DNA of 64,000 bases from Undaria pinnatifida (lineage: Eukaryota; Sar; Phaeophyceae; Laminariales; Alariaceae). The notes under the pieces are model-generated. The model ran no database searches and was not told where the DNA came from. It was given only the letters and a program-made list of their open reading frames with translations. The stretch lies in the NCBI GenBank assembly GCA_012845835.1, contig JABAKD010000023.1, forward strand, positions 2,614,197-2,678,196, written 5' to 3'. The translations under genes and the position numbers were made by a program. Below are positions 54,721-64,000 of the stretch, piece by piece; within the stretch, counting starts at the first letter, position 1, and each line of letters begins with the position of its first letter.

Positions 54721-55145
54721 CATTTACGGACGATTCACGCCCGTGTTTTTCTTCGTCTGTTCCTCCAAAACAACTGCTGTGTTGATCCAACGATCCAATG
54801 TTTTGTTACTACTGCTGCTGCTTCCAGTAAGACCAACTATTATGGAAAATATTTTCATCGATTATACCTCTATTTAACGGAGATCTCAGACGACAAAAAA
54901 AAATCACCGACATGATCTTTGCCACCAAATATTTGATCTCACCACAGCTGGAGTGTAATATTTGTTTCATAATGCTGTAGACTATATGGGACCAGAAATC
55001 ATCATTTCAGGTTTCAATAATAATCGAGGCCAGAAATGAGCGGATCTGGTGATTGTTGAGCCCAGAAATAACAGCTTTACAACTGATATCATTTGACTTT
55101 CGAATACTAACCCGTACCAAGATCTTGTTGTTTTCTGACATTTAA
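54721..55145. other. Unassigned; tiny R1 remnant
   Basis: Only CACAGCTGGAGTGTAATAT at about 54939, the R1 terminus, is recognisable. Confidence 0.4.
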
Positions 55146-55149
55146 CTCT

Positions 55150-55413
55150 TGTAAGAAATTCTAGAGTCCGTCGTCGCAAGGTGCTGGAGCTGTAGGTAGA
55201 TCCGAAACAACTAGAGAAATCAAAATTCGTTCAGTAAGTACTACGCTTTCCCGCCTAAAAACGCACGATACAAAGATGGCGCACAAGTGAAAATGTCTAA
55301 TGCGCAAATTAAACTCACATGGATGCGGGTATCCACGCATCAACAGCATGCAGGAGTTCCAACAACTAACCAACTCGCGGCTACGAACTATAGCGGCCGG
55401 GCTGTTTGCACCG
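55150..55413 (-). mobile_element. G retroposon fragment, interrupted by SINE-1
   Basis: Reversed G 3' part: AGAGTCCGTCGTCGCAAGG, GTGCTGGAGC, AACGCACGATACAAAGATGG and AACTCGCGGCTACGAACTA. It stops at GCTGTTTGCACCG, where SINE-1 is inserted, and the next G word ACCGTACGA resumes at 55731. Confidence 0.75.
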
Positions 55414-55726
55414 TTTTTTTTTTTTTTTTTTTTCGCACATTCTACTTTCTAGCTTCTGGACGGGCCGTGGTCACAGGTGTCGTCCCTTCTCCCCCCCGGT
55501 TCTTGCCTTCAATTTTCTTCGCGCATAGGGTTTAGCAATCCCTCTCCTCGTTGATTTTTCATCGAGTGTTGCTAACTTACGCTCTCGCGCTTTCCGCAAG
55601 TCAATTTGTGCACAAAAAAAGTCCCAACGAATTTATACGAGTATGCACTCGGCGGGGCTCGAACTCACGAAACTGACCTATACCAGGCTCGAGGATAACC
55701 CGATATACGAAATCGGGGCGACCGGC
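55414..55726 (-). mobile_element. SINE-1, copy 3, with target duplication
   Basis: TTGCACCG occurs at 55406-55413 and 55727-55734. Between them lies a minus-strand SINE-1 of 313 bases with its T run (poly-A) at the left and its tRNA-like head (GGGGCTCGAACTC reversed B box) at the right. The G paralogues at 36497 and 48608 read CTGCACCGTA without the insert. Confidence 0.9.
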
Positions 55727-55739
55727 TTGCACCGTACGA

Positions 55740-56130
55740 TCACATGTCAACCCTGCCTATTTTTTTCCTGGTATGATTCCTATGTACTGTACACGTCACC
55801 CATCACCCACAACATAGAATCATGAACACACATTCGACCTCAAACCGCGCTTGCATGCTGTGATGTTGTGTGAGGGACAAAGTTTCGTCTTCACACACAA
55901 ACGCGATAACAGCAGCAGCACCACCATCAAAACAACCACAACAGTACGACACCAGCACCACAGCACAGCGGCAGGACAGCAGCACGACGGCAGTAGAGGG
56001 GGTGGGGACCTAACGTCGCCGGCGGAAACATACGTGCCAGATTCCAAAAATGTGGGCGAACGGCAAAAAAAGATCTGCCAATTCAACATAGTAGAACTTT
56101 CCAAAAATCAGAAGCCGTAATAGACGCTAC
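55740..56130. other. Unassigned sequence
   Basis: CAG/CAC-rich but without a clear repeat unit or gene. Confidence 0.4.
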
Positions 56131-56131
56131 T

Positions 56132-56308
56132 TTGCACTTAGCTTTCGAAGTTTTAATGTATTTGTGCGCAACCCCCGGCCCGGAGAGGGCGGTTGAAGAT
56201 GGGAATACACCGGGGCTCCCCCGCCGGCAACCCCACGCTAACATCCGTATACACGAGTAACTCCCAACCCAACTGGCGACATCGAACTCTCGACGCCAGC
56301 CAACAGCC
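56132..56308 (-). repeat. Split direct repeat B2
   Basis: Matches B1 along its length, for example CCCACGCTAACATCCGTATA and CCCAACCCAACTGGCGACAT. It is the 3' end of the element. Confidence 0.85.
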
Positions 56309-56309
56309 A

Positions 56310-56831
56310 ACGACGAACAATCGTTGGCAACTCGAAGAAGACATACGAGGCAACCACCTATAACGTGCAGCATATAAAAACGTACTCACGCGTGTTATAT
56401 GGTTGCACGCCTGCACATACCATGCACATTAAACAAATGCACTCACTTGCCAATATACGGATAATTCCCCTCTCCCACACTTTCAGATTGCGCGCTAAAT
56501 CCGAGCCGGTGCACTGCCACAACGTTTGCTGTTAACTATCAGCATAATATCTGCGTAAAACAGCCATACGTAACCCCACCGCACGGAGGGATACTCAAAT
56601 ATTACACATGCATTAAAAAAAACATAACAACGAACACCACTTGCACCACGCTGTAACACTGATGCGGCTAGCCCTCATCGCAAACCTGCGCGATCTACGA
56701 AACCCCGTCGCATCTTCAGCGCAAACAGGTACGTATACCAAAACAGTAACGAACACGCGCAACGTTACTGCGACCGATTAACTCCCCCTCCATTCACTCC
56801 CTCAAAAGCACGGGCGGATTGGTGGGAACTG
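56310..56831 (-). other. Unmatched sequence between A2 and B2
   Basis: About 520 bases that match neither repeat. It may be a normal part of the element's 3' region or an insertion; nothing inside is recognisable. Confidence 0.4.
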
Positions 56832-57034
56832 AAACTAGTCTGTATTTCACCTTGGACCTGTAGCTCTGACTCTGCTCCCCTACGCTTTCCGCGTGCAGGT
56901 CGTCGCCTACCCAGCTGGGCCAGGTGCACCCAATGCTATCGCTCAACGATTAGGAATTACCGCATTAATCTGATTGGTCAAACTTCTTACGTACAAAACC
57001 CATATTTTCTCATACTTCGATAATATTTTGCTCT
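56832..57034 (-). repeat. Split direct repeat A2
   Basis: Matches A1: CTGTAGCTCTGACT, GCGTGCAGGTCGTCGCCTAC, CCAATGC and AAAACCCATATTTTC. It abuts B1 directly, forming the B1A2 junction expected from a circular intermediate. Confidence 0.88.
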
Positions 57035-57210
57035 GCATTTTGCTTTCGAAGTTGTATTATATTAATGCGCGACCCCCCGCCCGGAGAGGGGGGTTGGAGG
57101 TTCGAATACTCCGGGGCTGCCCTGCTTGAAACCCCACGCTAACATCCGTATACACGAGTCTACTCCCAACCCAACTGGCGACATCGAGCTCTCGACGCCA
57201 GCCTCCAGCA
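57035..57210 (-). repeat. Split direct repeat B1
   Basis: Matches B2. The junction with A2 is near 57034, between TTGCTCT and GCATTTTGC. Confidence 0.85.
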
Positions 57211-57299
57211 CAAACTGGTAGTTGACCCGTATTACGAATGTCGTCCCACCCCCCCTCTCCCCCCTACTCTCAAGTCGTAGTGCACACGGGATAACACAC

Positions 57300-57660
57300 T
57301 TCTTTGTTATACCGCGTTTTCCTAACTAGTCAACGCCCATCGGCCCTCACGCCGCAACACCGCCGATGTTGCACCCCCCGCCGACAAGTGCGTCGGGCCT
57401 TCAATCCTCAGGGAGTGCAAGGAGTATTCCTACGCCCGCACACCCGCCAACGCAACTACTTTCCGCACAGCTGCCGTCGCTTGATGTTGTGTCCACATGG
57501 ACCATCTGCCATTACCGACGCCAAACGCAACCAAGGGGGTCAAAGAGGGAAGAAACAAGTAACAAGACATGAATTCGAAAATTAGATCGACGACGCCGCC
57601 ACCTTCACCACGCGCATGGACGGGCCCTTTCGCACACGCGTAACAACCACCCCTTTCCGC
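57300..57660 (-). pseudogene. Tyrosine recombinase region
   Basis: In the minus frame starting at 57600 the sequence reads VGNGRWSMWTQHQATAAVRK, then after a TAG at 57430-57432 EYSLHSLRIEGPTHLSAGG and VLRREGRW. HSLR (57406-57417) is the HxxR catalytic motif of tyrosine recombinases; REGRW lies where the next His/Trp is expected. The nucleophile tyrosine region downstream is destroyed by stops, and I cannot locate the first catalytic Arg. The enzyme would join the circular DNA copy to the chromosome. Confidence 0.75.
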
Positions 57661-57693
57661 AGTTAGTCACCCTTCGTCCCGCAAACCCGAATC

Positions 57694-58056
57694 TCAACCT
57701 GATTCGCGGTTGACTACTGCGCAACAGTAAGCTGAATATTTATGCGAAAGAAAGAAACATCTGCACGCCGCAAACAATAAGTCTAGTGAACTCGTAACCG
57801 GGTTTCCGTGAACATTTCTGACCCGCGAGTAAAAAAACAGAACAAAGCGCACAGGGAAGCCCGCTAACGACGACCCCCGGCACGCCAGGTGGGGATCAGC
57901 TTTTCGCCCTCGAGCAGCATATACTACAGACAGCACGCATATTAACGAGGACGGAAGAGCGATCCCAGCGTGAGATACCGTCAGCGGCAACGTTGAAAAT
58001 ACCCCGTACGTGTTTCGCATCAAGGTGCCAACCGGAGGACAATCTGAGCACACCAA
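57694..58056 (-). pseudogene. Linker between RNase H and recombinase
   Basis: A 120-codon minus frame lying between the two enzymes, probably the N-terminal part of the recombinase or a linker in a shifted frame. No motif is recognised. Confidence 0.35.
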
Positions 58057-58114
58057 GGAGGCGCATCAACGAGCCCGATCTCGTCTCCTTCCTGCGTCAA
58101 CAACGCCGCACCCA

Positions 58115-58747
58115 CTATAATGCTGCGTCGTCGCCACGCAACAACACGCAGTCCCCCAACGCGGCCGGGTGCTCGGCGCACGGAGATTCGAGAACCCAAG
58201 CGGAGACGACCATACCTAGCAGTTCGAGGACGTTAATCAATATATCGCTCTCGCCTGCAACTGACTTGCTTGACCCGCAAAAGTGACATGGTTCCCAGGC
58301 GTCCAGATCGTATCTCCAGTACACCCCAGTTTCAAGGCAGAAACCCCCGGGAGCGTTTTTGGATGCATCATAAAAAAACACAGTACGTTGCGAGGGGCGC
58401 TCAAGCAAATGATACATCGGAGCCGACAAGGTTTCTCCGTGCGCGTTCAATCCCTGTTCAACAAACCAACGCCAAAACTCGAGGTCCCCTTGAAACTTGG
58501 GTCCCAAGATGAGGCGCCGCTCGGGGTTGGTCGTACGAAAACAACAATTAGCTCCGGCAGATATGCGCGGCATACCTACCGAAGCCAACAAACGGTTCAC
58601 GTAAAAATCGCCCCGGACGCACAGCAAAGGAGACATGTGTAAGGAAGCCAACAAGCTGCGACACCTGCCTCTCACTGAAGCAGATTTACGAGACGAGGGC
58701 CAATCGGCAAGAAGATTTTGCAGCTTGAATCGCCTATGGGACGGCAA
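58115..58747 (-). pseudogene. RNase H of the YR element
   Basis: A 210-residue minus frame continuing the RT thumb. It has RRFKLQNLLADWP and LLASVGMPRISAG, then TVFFYDASKNAPGGFC and INVLELLGMVVSAW. The DAS Asp and the LEL Glu are the RNase H catalytic positions. The pattern, with WRYDL between them, is that of DIRS-like elements. This is the best-preserved enzyme domain of the copy, but its upstream frame contains stops. Confidence 0.78.
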
Positions 58748-58899
58748 CGTAACTGCAGGCGCCTCCGTGTCGATGATTCAACACAACACCGCCAGTCGCG
58801 TGTCCTAGTCAGTCATTTATCCGGCGGACAAAAGGGGCGGTTCAGAGACACCACGTTCGCCCAACAAGCGGAAATGGTCTGATGCCAGCGACTGGACAG

Positions 58900-59563
58900 C
58901 GCGCAAACAACGGCAACCGCCCGTCCACCACTGCAACTCGATGAGAAAGCCATCATCTACGCAATACCTCACAAAGAAGTAGTTGTCGGCGTTACAACTT
59001 GCGCCAGAAGCAGGCCAACAATCACCCGGTTCAGAGGCAACTGGAACCCCACGCGGCGGAGAAATTTCAACATGCGCGACGGCAGCAGCTCCTTTTTTGG
59101 AAATATGTGCGCCTTAAAACGTAGAGTGGGTGTGAGCGTGCTCAAGGGCGGATGCCCTAAACCCCCTAAACCTCGGGCTATTACGCCACCCAAGTTGCAA
59201 GCGTGAATCCACGACGACGCGATCACTGAACACGTAACCGAAGATCGGCGAACCTGCCGGGTCAACCAAAATCTGTCGAAACGCATCGTTGACGTCCACC
59301 CGGCACAATAAGATTCTAACCCTTCTACCTTGGGTATGCCTCGAAAACATCACCAGTAGTCAAACCTCGCAAAGCATATGGCCGAGCTCGGACGGTGGCG
59401 CGGAATCAAAATCCGTGTCACCGTTGACACGGATCCGACGCCCCGCGCGCGCAAACTTGAGATCGTGAATAATGGGTTCGAGAACAACGCTCAGCGGTGA
59501 AATACAAAGCCCCAAAATTTCGGCAGTGAAACGCAGATCAAATACCAATGCACGGCTGTACAC
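58900..59563 (-). pseudogene. Reverse transcriptase of the YR element
   Basis: Minus-strand frames give SVVLEPIIHDLKFAR, then CRVDVNDAFRQILVD (motif A, catalytic Asp), LQLGWRNSPRF (motif B position) and RYCVDDGFLIELQWW (motif C, Asp pair at 58953-58958). A change of frame occurs near 59350 and another before 59000, and stops follow between 58900 and 58750. CVDD replaces the usual YVDD or YADD. Confidence 0.8.
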
Positions 59564-60174
59564 GACGTCCTCGCAAATCGTTTTGTGGATCGCGACGTCG
59601 TGTTGTGCAAATCCCGGGTGATTACTATAAGCTATTTTGGCCGCCAGATCCCCCCCCCGTCTGATACCCCCACCGGTGCCCCCGGCGCCAACACGCGTGG
59701 TAGTAATGAAAAAGAAACGGAGGGAAATCGCTTGACGTATCCGAAACAGTGCTGTACGGTAACAACGTTAATGTGCGGCGAAACCAGTGAGGGGCCGACG
59801 GTGGACGTGAGTAAGGCAACGCTGCTCTGACACTCTCAAGAGGCAGGAGCCCACCGAAACGAGTTGTCCGGGGGTCGCGGGGGCTTGCTCGGCCATCTAC
59901 TGCACCACAACCGCCTCAGCATCCAATCAAGCGTCGACTGCAACAAATCGCAAGGCACCCGAACGTCCGCCATCAACCGCCCCTTGTACACGCACCAAGT
60001 CAGCCGGTAATTCACGCACACGCACACAAGAAACCGTACCTTTCTTTCCGAGAAGGACCGAGCCCGGAGCCACCGCCACGCACGCACGCCCCCGACCCCA
60101 TCGCCATCCAAAGCTACCAACGCACACCCACGCAGCCCCCCCCTCTACGTCTTGGGTGGCCGGCCGGCCACCCG

Positions 60175-60510
60175 CTACCCCGCTGGCCCTTGGCGCCGTC
60201 GCCGCTCCACCAACGGCAAAGTCAGCAGCGGCCCCCCCAGGGTTTTGCCCAATCGACAGGAAGGGCCTGTGTTCTTATCCAGAACCAGCTCTGCCACTAC
60301 TACCCCGGACACACCGCGGGGCTCTGCGCGCATCACCCACGCCTTCGACCCACCAGCCGACGCCGCCGAACGGCCACTGTCGCGAAGAGCATCAGGGGAA
60401 GTAGCGTCGGCTGCGGGAGCCGAATGCAAGAATTTGCAGTTGGAGAACCGGCATCGGCCCAGAGAAACACACTGCCGGCACTGGGCAGCGAATTTTTTGT
60501 TTTGGTTTGT
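60175..60510 (-). pseudogene. CCCH zinc-finger-like segment between ORF1 and RT
   Basis: The minus frame over 60421-60510 reads CRQCVSLGRCRFSNCKFLH: a CX2C pair followed by C-x5-C-x4-C-x3-H. The latter spacing is that of an RNA-binding CCCH finger rather than a classic Gag knuckle. It is followed by an Ala/Ser-rich tail to about 60175. Its position suggests the end of a Gag-like protein. Confidence 0.6.
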
Positions 60511-60581
60511 ACCGGGGTTGGCGGGGTTGCTTTTCCTCTTTTGGACAGCCGGTCCTGGCTTTCGCGGGGGACGTGCAATCC

Positions 60582-61064
60582 TCAGACGAGCTTGAGCACG
60601 TCACCCACGCTACAGGAAAAGGCGCTGTTGCGCTTGATCGAAGGCACGAGCGGCATCAGGAACGTGAAGTCGGACGGAGGGGGCACCATCAGCGGACGGG
60701 CTTGTTGTGCAAATCGCATGAGATCCTTGGCCCACAGACGAAGATCGTCGTTTACCCTCTCGCTCATGACGTCCCGCGCCGCGGAGATAGAGAGCAGGAT
60801 ACCATTGCTGAGCGTGTGCCTGCGTAGGTCGGCAGACGCTGACGTGAAGGCGGCATCGCCCGTCGCCATTCTCTCCTGGCAATGGCGGTCGCCGTCGTTG
60901 TCGAGGTAAACCTTGACAGACACGACCGCCAAGTAAGCGTGGCGTAAGAAATCAAGGCGGTCAGCGCCCATCAGCAGGTGGTCGACCATCCCTTCTGCGC
61001 GCAGTTCGTACGCACGAACGTCAAAGTCACTGATCGCGCGTTGTTGAGTAGCCACTGCCGTCAT
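60582..61064 (-). pseudogene. YR element ORF1, C-terminal part
   Basis: 160 residues without a stop, starting MTAVATQQRAISDFDVRAYE. Near residue 85 it reads ASADLRRHTLSN and ends with NDDLRLWAKDLMRFAQQARP. It is homologous to 54330-54720. No named domain is recognised; helical content looks high. Confidence 0.62.
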
Positions 61065-61271
61065 GACATTGACGGCCTCGCCTACGAAGGACTAGATATC
61101 CGCCGCTGAGTCACCAATGTTGCGAGGTATGCGCCCGCGGGTCACCCAATGTTTGTTTGGACTCCATCTTTCCCCATAGCGCAGTGTTGTCAGATAACTG
61201 GGACTTTCGGACGTGCCGCTGGCTCCCGTCCCCACTGTCCTGCCGGGTCGGCTGTCGATCGGCAAATTTGT

Positions 61272-61766
61272 CTATGAACTACTGGAGCATGGCGTCGACG
61301 TTCCGGGTTTTAGACGCGCCACCAGCCACCGCATTATGCATCGTTTTAGAGAAAGCACGCAGTTGATCCATCGTCGACTTGAGGCGGAACACGTCTCGGT
61401 CTTTTCGAGCAAATAGCCAGACACCTGTCCTTGCCAGTGCAGCACTCCAGCCGATGTTACCCCCGCACCCTCAGGCACAGCGGGACTGGGGCTGAGCAAA
61501 AATGGTGCCGCGGTGGTAGACGCAGAAGTGGCAGCAGCCGAAGCGGCTGCGGGACGGCGACCTTTGGACTCAGCTTGCACGGCAGCCAGAGCTTCGGCAC
61601 GGCGAGCGTCGAGCCCAGCTTGCACAGCAGTGACAGCAGCATAAGCCTCTGCCTCGACTCGCGCAGCAGCCGAGGCGGCCTGATTAGGATCGCGTACAGC
61701 AGCAGCCACGAGAGCTTCAGCCTCCGGTGACTTGCACTCCTCCATCGTCGGGGAGTGGACAAACAT
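61272..61766 (-). pseudogene. YR element ORF1, N-terminal part
   Basis: 164 residues starting MFVHSPTMEEC with the same Ala-rich heptad-like region as the plus copy. After LHWQGQVSG a frame shift replaces the expected continuation, which is found in another frame. The start is supported because both copies keep it just inside the A repeat. Confidence 0.62.
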
Positions 61767-61974
61767 AAACTAATCTGTATCACACCTTGAATCTGTAGCT
61801 CTGACTTTGCTCCCTTACGCGCTCCGCGTGCAGGTCGTCGCCTACACAGCTGGGCCAAGTGTCCCCAATGCCATCGCTCATAAAAATATGATATACAGCA
61901 CTGATCTGATTGATCAAACTTCTTACGTACGTACAAAACCCATATTTTCGCATACTTGGATAGTATTATGCTCT
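61767..61974 (-). repeat. Split direct repeat A1 (element 5' end)
   Basis: 208 bases matching A2, ending at ATGCTCT. Sequence beyond 61974 has no match to B, so the boundary is clear. Confidence 0.88.
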
Positions 61975-62084
61975 TTTCTGATTGCTGATTTTTTTAGAAC
62001 CTCAAAATTACAAGAAAATTCGCCAGATATAATCGCTTATTTTTTTTCATATTATTAGGTCTCACATTCTTTTCTATACTGTAC

Positions 62085-62360
62085 AAGACACGTTTGGGAC
62101 AGGCAAACATGGTCTCATAAATACGGTCCTGTCCCGTCGTGGAATATAATGTTGTTGAGTTTCACCGTTCCGTCTAGTCGTGAAAATATACCCAATAGAA
62201 AAATTGCCGTCCCATCCCGTTGTTAAATTGGGCATCCACTATTCTGTTCCGTCCGGTATTGACGACCTGTTTGGTCGTCATTTTTTGCCGTCCCGTCCCA
62301 TCGCGTCTTCTACAACTTATCTTCTAAACAAGTCAAAACAGTTCCGCCCCATCTCGTTTT
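62085..62360 (+). repeat. CCGTCCC/GTTCCGTC repeat cluster
   Basis: At least six short motifs in one orientation, including CTGTCCCGTCGTGG, CCGTTCCGTCTAGTCG, GCCGTCCCATCCCG, GTTCCGTCCGG and GCCGTCCCGTCCCATCGCG. Spacing is irregular, about 30-60 bases. No terminal inverted repeat is visible. Confidence 0.6.
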
Positions 62361-64000
62361 GATTATCAGATACCACATTGATGAGCATTGAAATTTTCAA
62401 ATATGAGAAAGGATGACGCGGTGAACAGGTGCATTAGGTAGGTATTGTGATGATATGATGACTTCTGACCTTCGGATTTAAGAAGCGCATGTAGAAATTC
62501 AATACGCCCTGGATTCCCAACCAATGTTGGGAGCTTGGCATTAACTTAACTATAATTCAAACAGAGCTGCACTGGTTGGACAAAATTGTGATTTATAGCA
62601 GGACTAACGTTCAAACGTTTATGTGGTTTGACTTCAGAATGAAGGAGTCACATCTTAGCTGATGTTTGGGTCATGCAAAAATAATGTCTCTGCATTTCTA
62701 ACGACCAAAAACAACGGAGTAGAGGTGTTATTCCTTCATCGATGTTACGGTCGTGTAACAACAACTTTCCAGCGTTCTTTCGCCTACGAAATGAGTACTT
62801 AAATATTGGGAAAAGAAGAGGTTTTGCGAAGGTTGTCAGGTTCTACATCAATGAGTCCCAAGAGCGAGATTGTTTGGTGCCCATTGGCGACGAAGATTTC
62901 GTTTTCAGAGGAAACGCCGTCGCGGGTGAGCATCTCAAGCAGGTAGTGACCGTAAAGGCTGGAACACGCGTGAAGCGGACAAAGTTGACTAGGACATGGG
63001 CCGGTGAACATGAGGTGGAAGGTGTCCGAGGTCCGTCGGTGGTCGCTGATGAAGGTGGTGGGGCCCCCGGTGCCTTCAGGTCCCCCCTTTCTTAGGCCCT
63101 GGTTTTTCCCACGCACATGCGGCCTAGGCACAGAGTTTCAGTTGTTGGCTGTTATCCTGCAGTGCACATGACTGTTTTTAGCTTCCATGTTACCTTTCTG
63201 GTCCTTTATTTCCGACGCCATTTTCGTCCAAAGCACAGATATTCAGTCGCCGGCTGGTATCCTGCAGTGCACGTTTTCCTCCTCCTAGTTCGGGTGCTAC
63301 GTTTTTTGGAACCCCTTCAATTGTGTATGCGTTCCCTTACACCAGTACGTTCCGCCTATCAGGTTAGTGACAGTGTGCCCACGGATCAACCCCTACTAAA
63401 GGAATCTTGGCCTTGATCATGAATCACGAGGTCTTGGCTGGTCTATAGCCTAAGTCGACTGTTTTAAATAGCAGTATCTTAGACCCTTTTACATATTTCT
63501 AATGCCTTTGACAGCCATTGCTATACTGTGGTGTGATCTGCATCTACGACTATTCAGGGTCGGCTAATGTTATAGTGTTCCACTAGGTTCCCGCCATCTC
63601 CATGAGCTAAAGCCCTAACGTATATTTCTGGTTATTCGCTTTTTTTTGGCTGATAACTTGAGGTTTTACTTCCTCTGCTTCTGTTTTTTTGCGATCAGAA
63701 TCGGAATTGCGAGACTCGGAGTCAATATATTGTCTACGACGGCTGTCGTGCGATCCAGGATTCGGCACGTACATAAATATCGCACAGTAATATATTCACC
63801 ACGTGATCTGCGAGGCATGCAGAAATCATACCAACGGTGGCACCCCACCTTAGGCTAGGCGTCCTGCGCTGATTGGTGTAGAATAAGTAGCTGCACTTTT
63901 GCGTAAAGAGTAAGATAGTTCTTACCAGCACACTAGGACTCGATGTGATTTCTTGTGTTGTGAGTTGGTCTATACGCCCATTTAAAGTATGCGATGAGTC
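62361..64000. other. Mostly unassigned, apparently single-copy sequence
   Basis: A short tandem duplication lies at 63129-63275 (unit about 104 bases, sharing CCTGCAGTGCAC). A 117-codon frame at 62742-63095 has no recognisable domain. If a host gene exists in the window, this is a plausible place, but I cannot support one. Confidence 0.35.

Larger units (their letters stand above)
56132..61974 (-). mobile_element. Tyrosine-recombinase retrotransposon (DIRS/Ngaro type)
   Basis: On the minus strand the order is A1 (61974-61767), ORF1, CCCH motif, RT, RNase H, tyrosine recombinase, B1 (57210-57035), A2 (57034-56832), then B2 (56308-56132). Split direct repeats of this A1-ORFs-B1A2-B2 kind are the hallmark of the Ngaro/PAT group, which lacks LTRs and uses a recombinase instead of an integrase. 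All enzyme regions contain stops or frame shifts, so this copy is dead. About 525 bases of unmatched sequence separate A2 from B2. No target duplication is seen, as expected for recombinase-mediated insertion. Confidence 0.85.

Noticed and set aside
57060-57125. tRNA T-arm-like sequence GGAGGTTCGAATACTCC inside B1
   Set aside because: The matching B2 repeat lacks it, no A box or acceptor stem is present, so it is chance.

Overview
The window is repeat-dominated, AT-neutral eukaryotic DNA in which I cannot support any single-copy host gene. The organism is a eukaryote: it carries a Ty3/gypsy LTR retrotransposon, a tyrosine-recombinase (DIRS/Ngaro-type) retrotransposon, tRNA-headed and poly-A-tailed retroposons and TIR elements, and it shows no bacterial operons or ribosome-binding sites. 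The reverse transcriptase and integrase types recall elements of oomycetes, algae and other protists, but I cannot name the lineage from this sequence.

1-19.6 kb is a mosaic of a few modules repeated in both orientations. R1 (about 360 bp) starts near CAGCTGTGAGATC and carries a conserved AGCTACA-g-TGTAGCT hairpin. R2 (about 290 bp, G-run rich) is locally tandem. S is a degenerate satellite-like module, M is a duplicated module, and T contains 98-bp tandem units. The region has a large inverted repeat (arms 9.63-12.09 kb and 14.58-16.31 kb). Three mobile elements sit inside these modules with readable junctions: an 850-bp hAT-like element packed with ACCGTC repeats (6278-7127), an 863-bp TA-target element (10153-11015), and a poly-A-tailed SINE-like element (2260-2722).

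19.6-28.1 kb holds an 8.1-kb Ty3/gypsy element (two LTRs of 432 and 434 bp, CCTG target duplication, gag, protease, RT, RNase H, integrase with a chromodomain-like tail). It is broken by frameshifts and stops, and is inserted in a copy of dispersed repeat family D.

28-53.4 kb is a junkyard of dispersed families, mostly present two or three times in opposite orientations: D, E, F, a 1.2-kb retroposon G with a hairpin 5' end and an (AAC)n tail, hairpin repeat H, SINE-1 to SINE-4, a 745-bp foldback element, and long microsatellites (GCAGA, TGG, TTG).

53.4-62 kb contains two copies of a YR retrotransposon. A complete but decayed one (56132-61974, minus strand) has ORF1, a CCCH zinc knuckle, RT, RNase H, tyrosine recombinase and split direct repeats in the order A1-ORFs-B1-A2-B2. 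The other is a 5' fragment (53.44-54.72 kb, plus strand). The last 2 kb are mostly featureless apart from a CCGTCCC-type repeat cluster.

The only interactions I can support are between parasites: elements nested inside other elements, and non-autonomous families that must borrow an enzyme not encoded here. All comparisons were made by eye within the window.
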